DNA from: an uncultured Rickettsiales bacterium
GTDB taxonomy: Bacteria; Pseudomonadota; Alphaproteobacteria; Rickettsiales; UBA1997
Assembly: GCA_944392135.1 (NCBI GenBank)
Contig: CALXVQ010000002.1
Location: forward strand, 1 to 64,000
Reading direction: 5' to 3'
Length of the DNA stretch: 64,000 nt
Every line of letters begins with the position of its first letter. The first letter of the stretch is position 1. The notes below the pieces were generated by a model, which saw only the letters and a program-made list of their open reading frames with translations, did no database searches and was not told the origin of the DNA. Shown here piece after piece: positions 54,486 to 63,232 of the stretch. A program made the position numbers and the translations under genes.

Positions 54486-55706
54486 ATGTATAAACCAATA
54501 CTCAAAAACACTTCTTGGGAGAATATTTCAAGGGCAGAATATGGAACAACCAGTCAAGCCAATAATCTTCAAAAACTAAACAATAAAAAAGACAATGGCG
54601 AAGTTATTGTTTATAGGGAAACGAATTATAGTAGCGCCAATAGTGCAGAAAAGTTGAATCTAACAAACAACCAAGATATACATATTGAAATTAACAATTC
54701 AGAAATAGGACAGTTTATATCAATAGATTTAATCCATTCAATTACAACAATTAAATCTGCTATATTATGCCTGTATAGAATTGATGATATAAAAATATTT
54801 GACAGCTGCAATATATATTATGGTAATAATAAAAATGCTAATAATCTCTTTTTAAAAGGCTATATTAAAAATATAATACCAACACTCAATTCAGAAAATA
54901 ATTCATATATAGTTCAAATAAAGTCATATGCAGGAATACTTGTTGACAGTATAGTTCCACAGGAATTTGAATTTATCAATTCTAATCTAAAAGAAATTAT
55001 AGAGCAAATATGCAGTGTCTATAATATTAAGGTAGAGTTTAATCAAAACAACAAATATGATAAAAGTATTATTGAATATAAAATAAACAACGAAATAGAC
55101 AATTCAGCATCCGCAAAATTAAATGAGACCTGCTGGAGTTTTATAACAAGATTATGCAATTCAATGGGACTATTGGTTCAGGACAACGGAAATGGATCAA
55201 TATATATTGGATCAATAAATAAAAATGCAACCCAAAACTCAAAATATTCCTTTATATTCGGAAATAGTTCAATCTATAATTGGCTGCCAATTTATAACTA
55301 TGACAACCTTGCAAGATATTATGAAATATATTCTCAATTCAACAGTAATTCAAAGGAGCTTATAACATTAGAGGCAATAAAACTTCCTATTACAAAAAGG
55401 ATAATAAACAATGAAATAAACGAAGGCATATTGAAAGAATACGGAAATTGGATAGTATGCAGAGAAATAGGCAAAGCAATAAAATTGCAGATAGATATAA
55501 ATGGAACTTTAAACAATAAAAACATAAAAGAATTAGAAGTTGGAAACACCATAAACATACAGAACAAACTAATAGGATTTGAGAAAGAAACAGAAATGCT
55601 GATTGAAAGCAAGATAATAAATTATCCAAATAAAATTACTTTAATTCTAACTCTGCCATGCACATACAATGGAGTTATTCCGGAGAAACTGCCATTTATG
55701 AACTAA
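54486..55706 (+). CDS. Baseplate hub protein (Mu gpP/gp44 family)
   Basis: 406 residues (Mu gp44: 379). Early part: EYGTTSQANNL and the barrel segment VYRETNYSSANSAEKLNLTN; middle: LFLKGYIKNIIPTLNSENNS, AGILVDSIVPQEFEF, NSNLKEIIEQICSVYNIKVE, then SFITRLCNSMGLLVQDNGNG; all correspond to the hub trimer fold (late control D-like). The C-terminal part has IQNKLIGFEKETEMLIESKI and a final IPEKLPF. It organises the tail tip around the spike encoded next. Confidence 0.88.
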   Translation: MYKPILKNTSWENISRAEYGTTSQANNLQKLNNKKDNGEVIVYRETNYSSANSAEKLNLTNNQDIHIEINNSEIGQFISIDLIHSITTIKSAILCLYRIDDIKIFDSCNIYYGNNKNANNLFLKGYIKNIIPTLNSENNSYIVQIKSYAGILVDSIVPQEFEFINSNLKEIIEQICSVYNIKVEFNQNNKYDKSIIEYKINNEIDNSASAKLNETCWSFITRLCNSMGLLVQDNGNGSIYIGSINKNATQNSKYSFIFGNSSIYNWLPIYNYDNLARYYEIYSQFNSNSKELITLEAIKLPITKRIINNEINEGILKEYGNWIVCREIGKAIKLQIDINGTLNNKNIKELEVGNTINIQNKLIGFEKETEMLIESKIINYPNKITLILTLPCTYNGVIPEKLPFMN

Positions 55707-55750
55707 AAAATATTAAAGAATATCAATAAAAAAATAAAAGAAAGAAATAA

Positions 55751-56293
55751 ATGATAAAACTAACGATACTTGAAACATTTATAAAAAATACATTTAGAAT
55801 TATAAAAGGAGAAACCTATAAAGACATAATCCACCATGCAAAACAATATAGCAGTGGCGGAGATGACTACAGCCCGCCAAAGAATACTGAATGCATAGCC
55901 TCAACACTCAACAATAATGATTGTGAAACAGTTGTTATTCTATACAATGATAAAACAGCAAGAATATCTCAACCCGGAGAAAAGAGAATTTATTCAACAG
56001 ACGAAAACGGAAAAGAAATAAAAGCAACAATACATCTAAAAAACAATGGGAATATTGAAATAACAGCAAATAATAATATTACAATAAATGCAGAAAACAT
56101 AAATGCAACAGCAAAAAATATTGAGGCCACAGCAGAAAACATTAATATAAATTCAGAATGCAACATAAATGGTAATTGCAATCTTGGCGGAAGCGGCGGA
56201 ATGCCGGTATTAACAACAAATACAGTAATATTGGATAGTTTAGGCAATCCCTGCACAATAACAAATCCAGCAATAAAGGTAAAGGCGGTATGA
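55751..56293 (+). CDS. Baseplate spike protein (Mu gp45 family)
   Basis: Membrane-piercing spike at the tail tip. 180 residues (Mu gp45: 197). N-terminal OB-like part with EDYSPP-like GGDDYSPPKNTE and ARISQPGEKRIYSTDENGKE. The second half is a regular beta-helix of short repeats (NNITINAENINATAKNIEA then TAENININSECNINGNCNLG), ending with GMPVLTTNT. It follows gpP and precedes gp46 in the Mu order. Confidence 0.87.
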   Translation: MIKLTILETFIKNTFRIIKGETYKDIIHHAKQYSSGGDDYSPPKNTECIASTLNNNDCETVVILYNDKTARISQPGEKRIYSTDENGKEIKATIHLKNNGNIEITANNNITINAENINATAKNIEATAENININSECNINGNCNLGGSGGMPVLTTNTVILDSLGNPCTITNPAIKVKAV

Positions 56294-56294
56294 T

Positions 56295-56699
56295 ATGGAT
56301 TTTAAAATATACGAACAAGGAGACGGCGGAGAACTCAACATTATTGGCGGAGATATAGAACCAGAAAATACTCTTTCAAACTCAATATATCTAAGTTTAT
56401 TCAGCGGGGATGTTTGGTATAACATATTTGAAGAATCTGATTCTTTAAAAACAAATGATGCTGTTGAACAGCTTTTGAATGAATTTGTTATTTCAACAAA
56501 GAACCTTAGAAAGTTAGAAGCATTAATAAATGAAAGCCTAAATTGGCTGATAGAAGAAGGCATTATAGAATCAATAGAAACATCTGCAATGCCATCATTT
56601 GAAAGCATAAAAATTTCAATAACTATAAAAGAACCAAATAATACAGATAAAAAATATATAATTATATGGAATAATCAAAAAGCAATTTTAAAAGAATAA
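56295..56699 (+). CDS. Baseplate wedge protein (Mu gp46 / gpW-T4 gp25-like)
   Basis: 134 residues. DFKIYEQGDGGELNIIGGDI, then NSIYLSLFSGDVWYNIFEES and KNLRKLEALINESLNWLIEE are typical for the GP46 family, which joins the wedge to hub and sheath. One base separates it from the spike gene. Confidence 0.85.
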   Translation: MDFKIYEQGDGGELNIIGGDIEPENTLSNSIYLSLFSGDVWYNIFEESDSLKTNDAVEQLLNEFVISTKNLRKLEALINESLNWLIEEGIIESIETSAMPSFESIKISITIKEPNNTDKKYIIIWNNQKAILKE

Positions 56700-56720
56700 A
56701 TAATAGCAGCAAAAAATAAA

Positions 56721-58016
56721 ATGACTAGTTTTAAAAAACCCACAATTCAAGAAATCTATAATACAATAATAAATGACTACAAAACAAGAACAAATGTAAA
56801 AGTTCCAATATTAAAAAGATCATTGATAAAATGCTTTGCATATGCAATAGCTGGCATAGTATCTTTAATATGGAACTTCGCAGAATGGCAATATCTTCAA
56901 ATATTTATTGAAACCTGCGACTTTGAAGCATTAAAAAGATGGGGAAATCTTGTAGATGTAAATTATAGATTAGGAACAAAGGCAGTTCTAAAAATAAAAC
57001 TAGAAAATGCAACTAAAAGCGAAATAACCGCAGGAACTGCATGGAAGAATCTTGACAATGGATTAATATATAGATCATTAACTACAATAAATACAAACAT
57101 AAGCACAAATACAAATACAAACACAAGCGCAAATACAGCAAAAGGCAATACACCAACAGATATATTTATAAATGTTGAATGCTCAGTTAGTGGAGAAATC
57201 GGAAACATGCTGAATGATTCAAAACTAAATCTAATAAATCCAGTTGCAGGACTTCCGGAAACTGCTATTGTATATTCAACAGAAATCATTGGAACAGATA
57301 ATGAAAACATTGAAGATTACAGAATAAGAGTTTTAAACAGATACAAAAGAAAGCCTCAGGGCGGTGCTGCAATAGACTACTATAATTGGGTGACAGAAGT
57401 TGCAGGAATAGTTGACTGTCTCCCATATGTTTTACAAAATGGACTGATTACTCTTTATATAGTTGCAAACGGCAGTGGAACAAACAGAACACCAACGGGA
57501 AGCATAGAACCAAATATATTTCCCCAATGGCAAAATGGACAGATGTTGGATATTGTTGGATATGGGCAGTTTTTAAGTGTGGCAAATAGTATAAATGGAG
57601 ACAATGCAAACAATGCAGCAAGCAACAGCACAAGCAGCAGCACAAACAACAGACGGCCAATGAATGCAAGAGTTCAGCTATTGCCGCCAAACTATACAGA
57701 ATACAAAATAAAAATAGAAGACCTAAATCCAATTAATGAATCTATAATTCAAAATATAAAGAATAGCCTAATAGCCGAACTTGATAAAAAACGACCAAAT
57801 ATCAAAGCAATAGGCTATTCCGTAAACAATGCCACAATAAATAGCAATCAATTAAATTCAATAGTTCAAAATATTATTGATTCAGTAGATGGCAGCTATA
57901 CCAAATTTACATTAAAGAATCAAGACAACGAAATAATACTTAATGATATTCTTGATATTGGATGTCTTGCTTATCTTGGAGAATTAAAGATTAACAACCT
58001 AATAATTGATTTATAA
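56721..58016 (+). CDS. Baseplate J-like wedge protein (Mu gp47 family)
   Basis: 431 residues (Mu gp47: 360). Family marks: PTIQEIYNTIINDYKTRT at the start, GTAWKNLDNGLIYRS, VECSVSGEIGNMLNDSKLNL, EDYRIRVLNRYKRKPQGGA and AIDYYNWVTEVAGIVDCLP. It carries two low-complexity insertions absent from Mu: TNINTNTNTNTS-like near 125-140 and an Asn/Ser/Thr run near 295-315. Central wedge subunit of the baseplate. Confidence 0.92.
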   Translation: MTSFKKPTIQEIYNTIINDYKTRTNVKVPILKRSLIKCFAYAIAGIVSLIWNFAEWQYLQIFIETCDFEALKRWGNLVDVNYRLGTKAVLKIKLENATKSEITAGTAWKNLDNGLIYRSLTTINTNISTNTNTNTSANTAKGNTPTDIFINVECSVSGEIGNMLNDSKLNLINPVAGLPETAIVYSTEIIGTDNENIEDYRIRVLNRYKRKPQGGAAIDYYNWVTEVAGIVDCLPYVLQNGLITLYIVANGSGTNRTPTGSIEPNIFPQWQNGQMLDIVGYGQFLSVANSINGDNANNAASNSTSSSTNNRRPMNARVQLLPPNYTEYKIKIEDLNPINESIIQNIKNSLIAELDKKRPNIKAIGYSVNNATINSNQLNSIVQNIIDSVDGSYTKFTLKNQDNEIILNDILDIGCLAYLGELKINNLIIDL

Positions 58017-58035
58017 ATATATAAATAAATATAGT

Positions 58036-58821
58036 ATGATAAATGATAAGCTTTTTAAAACATTCAAGCTTCTTCTTGGCAAAGGTAGAGCTTTTAACCT
58101 TCAAAGCCATAATATTCAAAATATCTCAAAATCTATTCTAAAACCCTTTGAAGAATTAATAAGGATATTTCACAGAATAGCATTAACCACATTTCCATCA
58201 GAGAATAGCTATTATTCAAATAACAATGAAAAACTGGAAGATATAAAAAATCTTGAAGCACAATTTAATATAGATTCAAATTCAATAGATAATAATAAAT
58301 CACTAAATAAAGCTACAATAGAAGAAAGAGCAAAAAATATAGAAGCACAATTTGGAATAGTAGGAGGCCAGAGTTGGAAATATCTTCAAACCAGTATTCA
58401 AAATATAGGAATAGATGCAAGAGTTGTAGAAAACATACCGGCAAGAGATCTGCTATCCGAGAATATAATGCAGTATGGACTAAAACAATATGATGCAAAG
58501 GATGAAAATGGATTGCAATATGCCATGTATGGCAAAAGCGGTTATTTATTATTAGGAAACGGAACTATTCAAATAAAAGAAATAATAAAAGAAGGCAAGA
58601 AAGATGAGAAAGACGAAGAAATAGAAACAAACAAAGAAAAATATAAAATAGTAAATAAAGATCCAATAACAATAGAAGGCAATACAAATCTATTTCTTAT
58701 TGAAAATATAAATGGAGGACCAATTAAAATAACAGCAGGACAATTAAATCTATTAATAGATTTAATATTGAGAATAAAACCACTGGAACAGGTGGCTTTG
58801 TTGAATATAGTTTTAATCTAA
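58036..58821 (+). CDS. Baseplate-associated tail protein (Mu gp48, DUF2313-like)
   Basis: 261 residues from the ATG at 58036 (MINDKLFKTFKLLLGKGRAF); an upstream TTG frame overlapping gp47 is less likely. LLLGKGRAF at the start, LKPFEELIRIFHRI, TIEERAKNIEAQFGIVGGQ and SWKYLQTSIQNIGIDARVVE match the gp48/gpI-like family that links wedge and fibre. The remainder has a charged insertion (EGKKDEKDEEIETNKEKYK). Precedes the fibre gene as in Mu. Confidence 0.82.
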   Translation: MINDKLFKTFKLLLGKGRAFNLQSHNIQNISKSILKPFEELIRIFHRIALTTFPSENSYYSNNNEKLEDIKNLEAQFNIDSNSIDNNKSLNKATIEERAKNIEAQFGIVGGQSWKYLQTSIQNIGIDARVVENIPARDLLSENIMQYGLKQYDAKDENGLQYAMYGKSGYLLLGNGTIQIKEIIKEGKKDEKDEEIETNKEKYKIVNKDPITIEGNTNLFLIENINGGPIKITAGQLNLLIDLILRIKPLEQVALLNIVLI

Positions 58822-58890
58822 TTAAACAATATGATATAAAATATAATATAAAACATAATTTAAAATTTTAGCAATAAACCAAATCAACAT

Positions 58891-60348
58891 ATGAGAAAAA
58901 TGTCAGACTATGTGGATACAAATCCACCAACAACCGATACACCCAATGGAACATTCAAGAATGAAACCCAGCCCAATGCTTGTGATGGAACTGATATAAA
59001 GGCGGAGCATATGCAGGATCCCTACTATGCCCTGTATCAAATACTTCAGCTTGCAGGAGAAATACCAAATGGAGAATTGGAAAATGGAAATAACAGCAGA
59101 CAGTTTTTAAAAAGTTTATCAAGCATTGGCTGGTTCAAATATGACAGCAAACTTGAATATAAAAAGAATGCTATTGCAATTTATACCATAGACTCCACCA
59201 CAAAACTTTACAGATCAGAGAAAGACAATAATAATGCACCATTAACAAATACGGACTATTGGGTTAATATATTAACAATAAACAGCGATAATACAATAGA
59301 ACTCAATTCAACATCAATGGATAATGCAACAGTTTTTATTGGTGCATTTATGTACGGCATAAGAAATGATACTCCGGAAGGATGGCTAAGATGTGATGGA
59401 ACTGACAAACCAGCAAAGGCATTTATGAGCTTTATAAATAATTATCTTTTAAGTGGTAAAATACCCTATAAGAATTTAACAGACTGGCAGACAGAATATA
59501 ATGCAAATAATGGAAATTGCGGATACTTTGGCTATCAGGAAGAAATACTGCAATATGAAGAAGATGAAGACAATGAAGATGAGACTAGCAACAATGCAGA
59601 AAATAAGAACAATAAAGATAAAACACCAGTTCTTGATGAAGATGGCAATCCAATAGTAATACAGGAAGGCATATTAAGGATGCCATGCTTTCAGGACAGA
59701 GTATTTATAGCGCAGGCATTAAATAGCGGGAATATATCAAAGTTTAATTTAGACCAGATTGTCAATATAACGGGAAGTTTTTGCGGTGTACAAAACAATA
59801 CAAAAAATACATCATCCGGAGCATTTGATGACTCGGCAAAAATTTCTGGCTATGCTGTTGGCGGTCTTGTTTCTGTTTATGCTGGTCTTGAAACTTTTAG
59901 TGCCTCAAGAGTTGTTAGAACCGGAGATAGAGTTCAACCGCAGCATATACAATATCCTATATTTATCTGTGTAAGCAACAAAGCAGTTCCAGTAACAGAA
60001 ATACAATATAATGAGTTTTTAAAATCAATAAAAGACCTAAATAACAAAATAAACATTAGCGGTTCAAATATCACGGATAATTTTTATAAAAAATTATTGC
60101 CGAACTATAATGCCATAATTTCAATTGCTTCAAACTATACATCGGAAATAAACGGAATAATCTTCGGCTATGTGAATACATCCAGAGGAGCATATCAATT
60201 GCTTATTAATGGCATAAGAGTCGCCTATACAGTTTTTACAGGCGGAAACTATGGAGGAATAAATGGAACTTACTATGCATTGATAAAAAAAGGCGATATA
60301 ATTCAAACCAGCTATCCAGAGAATTATGTATGCCCATTTTATGATTAA
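58891..60348 (+). CDS. Tail fibre with collar-type receptor domain
   Basis: 485 residues. The N-terminal region (1-150) binds the baseplate. A phage collar domain begins at FIGAFMYGIRNDTPEGWLRC (about 155-174) and contains FMSFINNYLL and, after an acidic insertion (EDEDNEDETSNNAENKNNKD), LRMPCFQDRVFIAQ. The end reads RVQPQHIQYPIFICV followed by a receptor-binding-like domain of about 110 residues. Ribosome binding sites are weak for both ATGs (58891 and 58900). Host range depends on this protein. Confidence 0.88.
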   Translation: MRKMSDYVDTNPPTTDTPNGTFKNETQPNACDGTDIKAEHMQDPYYALYQILQLAGEIPNGELENGNNSRQFLKSLSSIGWFKYDSKLEYKKNAIAIYTIDSTTKLYRSEKDNNNAPLTNTDYWVNILTINSDNTIELNSTSMDNATVFIGAFMYGIRNDTPEGWLRCDGTDKPAKAFMSFINNYLLSGKIPYKNLTDWQTEYNANNGNCGYFGYQEEILQYEEDEDNEDETSNNAENKNNKDKTPVLDEDGNPIVIQEGILRMPCFQDRVFIAQALNSGNISKFNLDQIVNITGSFCGVQNNTKNTSSGAFDDSAKISGYAVGGLVSVYAGLETFSASRVVRTGDRVQPQHIQYPIFICVSNKAVPVTEIQYNEFLKSIKDLNNKINISGSNITDNFYKKLLPNYNAIISIASNYTSEINGIIFGYVNTSRGAYQLLINGIRVAYTVFTGGNYGGINGTYYALIKKGDIIQTSYPENYVCPFYD

Positions 60349-60381
60349 TGACAATTTTAATATTTAATAATATACAATACC

Positions 60382-60858
60382 ATGCTAAAATATGCAAAGA
60401 TAATAAACAAAAAAACAAAACAATGTCAAGTCGGCATTGGGACAGATGCAGAATACTATAAATCAATAAACTTCAAAGAGCTTGATGTTGAAAAAAGCTA
60501 TGATGGAAATTGGTATCTAAAAGGCCATGCACCACATAAACCAATTGAAGAAGAATTGGAAGAATTAAAAGAAAATAAGAAAAAAGAACTAAAACAGGCA
60601 AGAGACAGCTATTTAAAACTTAAAAACTACAACCTAAGTGAAAATGATAAATTCAATATAATAAATTTATTAAATGATTATACCGAAGAAGACAGAAACA
60701 AATATGTTGAATTCCTTAAAAACGATTTGATACCAAAATACAATAATTTTGATCGTCAAATAAACGAAGCCGATATTAATAGCATTGAAGAATTAAAAAA
60801 ATTAGGATTTGACTTTATTGAAGAAATGGATTCTGAAGAAACAGATTCTAAAAACTAG
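60382..60858 (+). CDS. Tail fibre assembly-like protein
   Basis: 158 residues. The start MLKYAKIINKKTKQCQVGIG then YYKSINFKELDVEKSYDGNWYLKGHAPHKP split over the first 55 residues is a well-conserved block in small proteins encoded after tail fibres in gut phages. The rest is a Lys/Glu-rich helical region. It may be a fibre chaperone or a tip attachment. Direct neighbour of the fibre gene supports this. Confidence 0.65.
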   Translation: MLKYAKIINKKTKQCQVGIGTDAEYYKSINFKELDVEKSYDGNWYLKGHAPHKPIEEELEELKENKKKELKQARDSYLKLKNYNLSENDKFNIINLLNDYTEEDRNKYVEFLKNDLIPKYNNFDRQINEADINSIEELKKLGFDFIEEMDSEETDSKN

Positions 60859-60868
60859 AAGACCAACC

Positions 60869-60918
60869 ATTAATTAGCAACTATCAACTATCAATTAGCA
60901 ACTATCAACTAAAACCAT
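60869..60918. repeat. CAACTAT-type intergenic repeat
   Basis: Tandem variants of TAGCAACTATCAACTATCAA fill the gap between the fibre assembly and coiled-coil genes. Confidence 0.7.
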
Positions 60919-61285
60919 GACCAAAACATTTGAAAAATATGAAAACCTCATATCAAGATTAGAAAATAAACTTGATGACAATATAGCAGCTACAAACGAA
61001 AGCATAAAATCAACCAATGAGAAAATAGATAAAATTCTTGAAATACTCAATGAAAATCAAAGGGAACTAAACCGCCAGCACCATGATTTATATGGAAATG
61101 GAAAGAAAGGATTATTTGATGCAGTTGAAGAATTAAAGAATAATATAAATCAAAGAATATTGTCTATAAAAAAAGATGTAGACAATAATTCAAAACATAT
61201 ATGGAGCTATAGAGTTTTAGCAATTTTTATAGCTTCAATATATCCAATAATTGAAATGGTTAAAAAGTTGATAGTTGATAGTTGA
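60917..61285 (+). CDS. Coiled-coil membrane-anchored phage protein (XhlA-like)
   Basis: 122 residues. A long heptad-rich coil (about 5-90: LENKLDDNIAATNESIKSTN then EKIDKILEILNENQ) is followed by one C-terminal membrane helix (about 96-116, VLAIFIASIYPIIEMV). This topology is that of hemolysin XhlA-type lysis accessory proteins, placed next to holins. Function inferred from topology and neighbours. Confidence 0.6.
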   Translation: MTKTFEKYENLISRLENKLDDNIAATNESIKSTNEKIDKILEILNENQRELNRQHHDLYGNGKKGLFDAVEELKNNINQRILSIKKDVDNNSKHIWSYRVLAIFIASIYPIIEMVKKLIVDS

Positions 61286-61497
61286 CAATTGATAGTTAAT
61301 TTAATTTTTTATAAAGTTTTAAAATTATAAATTTTAAAACAAAAAATTAAAATTACTAAAATAAAAAAGTAAAAAAATAAAAAAAATAAAATAAAAAAAT
61401 AATTGTCCGTAGGACATAATATAGAATTGTCAATTGTCCTTTGTCAATTGTCAATTATTAACTATCAACTATCAATTATCAACTATCAACTTTAACT
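61264..61497. repeat. Two arrays of ATCAACT/GTCAATT repeats in inverted orientation
   Basis: GTTGATAGTTGATAGTTGAC at 61268-61287 and the inverted TATCAACTATCAATTATCAA series from about 61424 to 61494 could fold into a long imperfect stem around an A-rich region. They lie immediately before the holin candidate. Confidence 0.7.
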
Positions 61498-61725
61498 ATG
61501 TCAGTAGGATTATTCAAAGACACAGACGGCAGTATATCAAGCAGAATAGTGGCACTATTTGTAGTTATGGTATTTGATCTAATCATAATAGCATTAAGTA
61601 CAATACTGCAAAAGGATATACCAAACAATGCAAGCAATATATTGATTACAATAACCACATCTTGCATACCAGTGGCATTGGCAAGCCAGACCTATCAAAA
61701 TATCAAAGAAAAAACTAAGGAGTAA
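61498..61725 (+). CDS. Holin candidate
   Basis: 75 residues with two hydrophobic segments (about 16-36 and 47-66) separated by a short polar loop and a charged C-terminus (NIKEKTKE): class II holin topology. Residues 1-15 are polar with no signal cleavage site. It directly precedes overlapping spanin genes and the endolysin. No sequence family recognised. Confidence 0.65.
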   Translation: MSVGLFKDTDGSISSRIVALFVVMVFDLIIIALSTILQKDIPNNASNILITITTSCIPVALASQTYQNIKEKTKE

Positions 61726-61728
61726 AAA

Positions 61729-61950
61729 ATGACAACAACAATTTGCATCTATTTAATAGCAAGTGCAGTTATAGCAATAACAAGCTATATATTAGGTTAT
61801 ACAAAAGGCAAACATTCCAAAGAGATTGAAGTAATAAAAAATAACAACAATCTAAAAAGAAAATATGCAAACAATAGAAAATATAATAAAAAAGACTATA
61901 TTAATAATTCTAATAGTCTTTCTAACAAACTGCAGAACAACAAATATTAG
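61729..61950 (+). CDS. Inner-membrane spanin candidate (Rz-like)
   Basis: 73 residues: one N-terminal membrane helix (5-26, ending GYTKGK) and a basic periplasmic tail (KHSKEIEVIKNNNNLKRKYA). It starts 3 bases after the holin stop. A lipoprotein gene begins inside it in another frame, as in lambda Rz/Rz1. It is shorter than lambda Rz (153) but unimolecular alternatives do not fit. Confidence 0.6.
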   Translation: MTTTICIYLIASAVIAITSYILGYTKGKHSKEIEVIKNNNNLKRKYANNRKYNKKDYINNSNSLSNKLQNNKY

Positions 61951-62101
61951 CACAGCCTGTCCCGATATTCCGTTTTATAGCCAAGAAGAGCAATTGGAAT
62001 TGGACAGAATCAGAAAGGAAGCAAACAGCATGCTGCTTGATAAGGTTTTAATTGATTATGGAAACCTACGGGAAGATTTAAGAGAATGCAATAAAGAGTG
62101 A
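61865..62101 (+). CDS. Outer-membrane spanin lipoprotein candidate (Rz1-like)
   Basis: 78 residues with a signal peptide and lipobox: hydrophobic TILIILIVFL then TNC with the lipid-attachment Cys at 23. The mature part has about 55 residues, a helix (EEQLELDRIRKEANSMLLDK) and Cys75 near the end. It starts within the i-spanin candidate in another frame (87-base overlap), the classical Rz/Rz1 layout. The lipobox residue before Cys (Asn) is uncommon. Confidence 0.65.
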   Translation: MQTIENIIKKTILIILIVFLTNCRTTNISTACPDIPFYSQEEQLELDRIRKEANSMLLDKVLIDYGNLREDLRECNKE

Positions 62102-62225
62102 GAAATAACTAAAATAGTTAGGAAGAATATAAAGGTATAGAAATATAGCAATATAGGAATATAGGAACATAGAAGCATAAGAATATAGGAACATAAGAAT
62201 ATAGGATAGCATATAAACAAAAAAA
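62102..62225. repeat. Degenerate AATATAGGAACATAAG repeat
   Basis: Between about 62125 and 62210 short units AATATAGGA and ACATAAG alternate several times. No gene. It separates the lysis genes from the converging minus-strand gene. Confidence 0.6.
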
Positions 62226-62261
62226 GTGCTATATATAATATTGTATTATTATTTATAGCAC
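62226..62261. terminator. Hairpin terminator between convergent genes
   Basis: GTGCTATA and TATAGCAC arms with an AT-rich inner part that can pair further. It could end both the spanin and the minus-strand 70-codon gene transcripts. Confidence 0.55.
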
Positions 62262-62281
62262 CATAAAAAACTATACAGCAC

Positions 62282-62494
62282 TTATTCCATAAAAATAATA
62301 TTGCTATTATCGCCTACCACTTTTAATAGATGATTGTAGTTGCCAGATTTAGCATCTTTTAGAAGCTTATCAATTTTTTTATTGGAAACTTTAGAATCCT
62401 TTAAATACTGTCTAAAAAGAGCTAAAATGTAGAAAGCATTTCCCTGCGGAGATTTAATGTCAACTACAATAGGTTCATTTATATTTTTAGTCAT
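62282..62494 (-). CDS. Small protein, unknown, with own repeated promoter
   Basis: 70 residues, soluble, MTKNINEPIVVDIKSPQGNA then ALFRQYLKDSKVSNKKIDKL and a SGNYNHLLKVVGD end. No known motif. It runs against the late operon and has an 80-bp promoter-bearing element 54 bases upstream, the same as the next minus-strand gene has. AAAGGTGA (about 62507-62500) is a good ribosome binding site. Probably expressed from the prophage state; could modulate host or superinfecting phage. Confidence 0.65.
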   Translation of the reverse strand: MTKNINEPIVVDIKSPQGNAFYILALFRQYLKDSKVSNKKIDKLLKDAKSGNYNHLLKVVGDNSNIIFME

Positions 62495-62547
62495 TTTATT
62501 ATCACCTTTACTTTTTATTAATAATTTAAAAATACTTAATCTAATTT

Positions 62548-62627
62548 AAACACCAACGAGATATTGAAACATATACCTCTAAGGTGTTTGTAGTATAACT
62601 TCAAAGGTTTCATTAGTCCAGTTATTT
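62548..62627 (-). promoter_or_regulatory. 80-bp repeated promoter element, copy A
   Basis: On the minus strand: TGGACT (62620-62615), 17 bases, TATACT (62597-62592), then arms AAACACC and GGTGTTT 28 bases apart. Copy B at 63514-63593 has the same length and almost identical promoter half. Each lies directly upstream of a minus-strand gene. Confidence 0.65.
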
Positions 62628-62720
62628 ATTGGATTAATCTTATACTTTTTAGAATTTTTTATTTGTTTTATTAATCTACATTAATTTAATTACTCATTAA
62701 CAATCTTATAGGAGAAACTC

Positions 62721-63107
62721 ATGTTTAAATTCAGCACAAGATCAATACAACTGCTAAATACAGTTGATAAAAGATTGGGAATATTGGCAAATGAAGTATT
62801 AAAGATCAGCAAAGTTGACTTCGGAATAACAGAAGGATGGAGAAGCCAAGAACAGCAATTGAAATATTATAATCAAGGAACAAGCCAGTGCGATGGAATA
62901 AACAAAATAAGCAAACACCAAAAAGGAAAAGCAATAGATATAATATGCTATGACCCAAAGACAAACAAGCCAACCTATGATAAAAAAGAATTATATTATT
63001 ATGTGGCAGGATTATTTGAAGGCAAAGCACGGGAACTTGAAATAGATATACAATGGGGCGGATGGTGGAGTTTGGAAGACTGCCCGCATTTTGAGTTGAA
63101 AGAATAG
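62721..63107 (+). CDS. Endolysin, M15-family L-alanyl-D-glutamate peptidase
   Basis: Zinc peptidase that cuts the peptide part of peptidoglycan during lysis. 128 residues (like phage T5 and A500-type endolysins). TEGWRSQEQQLKYYNQG (37-53), SKHQKGKAIDI with zinc ligands His66 and Asp73, and DCPHFEL with His123. No signal peptide, so holin-dependent release is expected. A clear GGAG ribosome binding site (62711-62714) precedes the ATG. Confidence 0.93.
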   Translation: MFKFSTRSIQLLNTVDKRLGILANEVLKISKVDFGITEGWRSQEQQLKYYNQGTSQCDGINKISKHQKGKAIDIICYDPKTNKPTYDKKELYYYVAGLFEGKARELEIDIQWGGWWSLEDCPHFELKE

Positions 63108-63188
63108 GAAAAAGAATGAGAAAAAATAAAAAGAATAAAAAGAATAAAAAGAGAAAAAGAAATACAAAAAATAAAGATTTAAAAAATA

Positions 63189-63212
63189 AATGGGTCATAT
63201 TAAAGACCCATT
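63189..63212. terminator. Hairpin terminator after the endolysin
   Basis: AATGGGTC and GACCCATT with an 8-base loop, lying between the endolysin (+) and the 83-codon gene (-). Probably bidirectional; T-runs are short. Confidence 0.6.
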
Positions 63213-63232
63213 AACCTATATTTTAAATTGAT

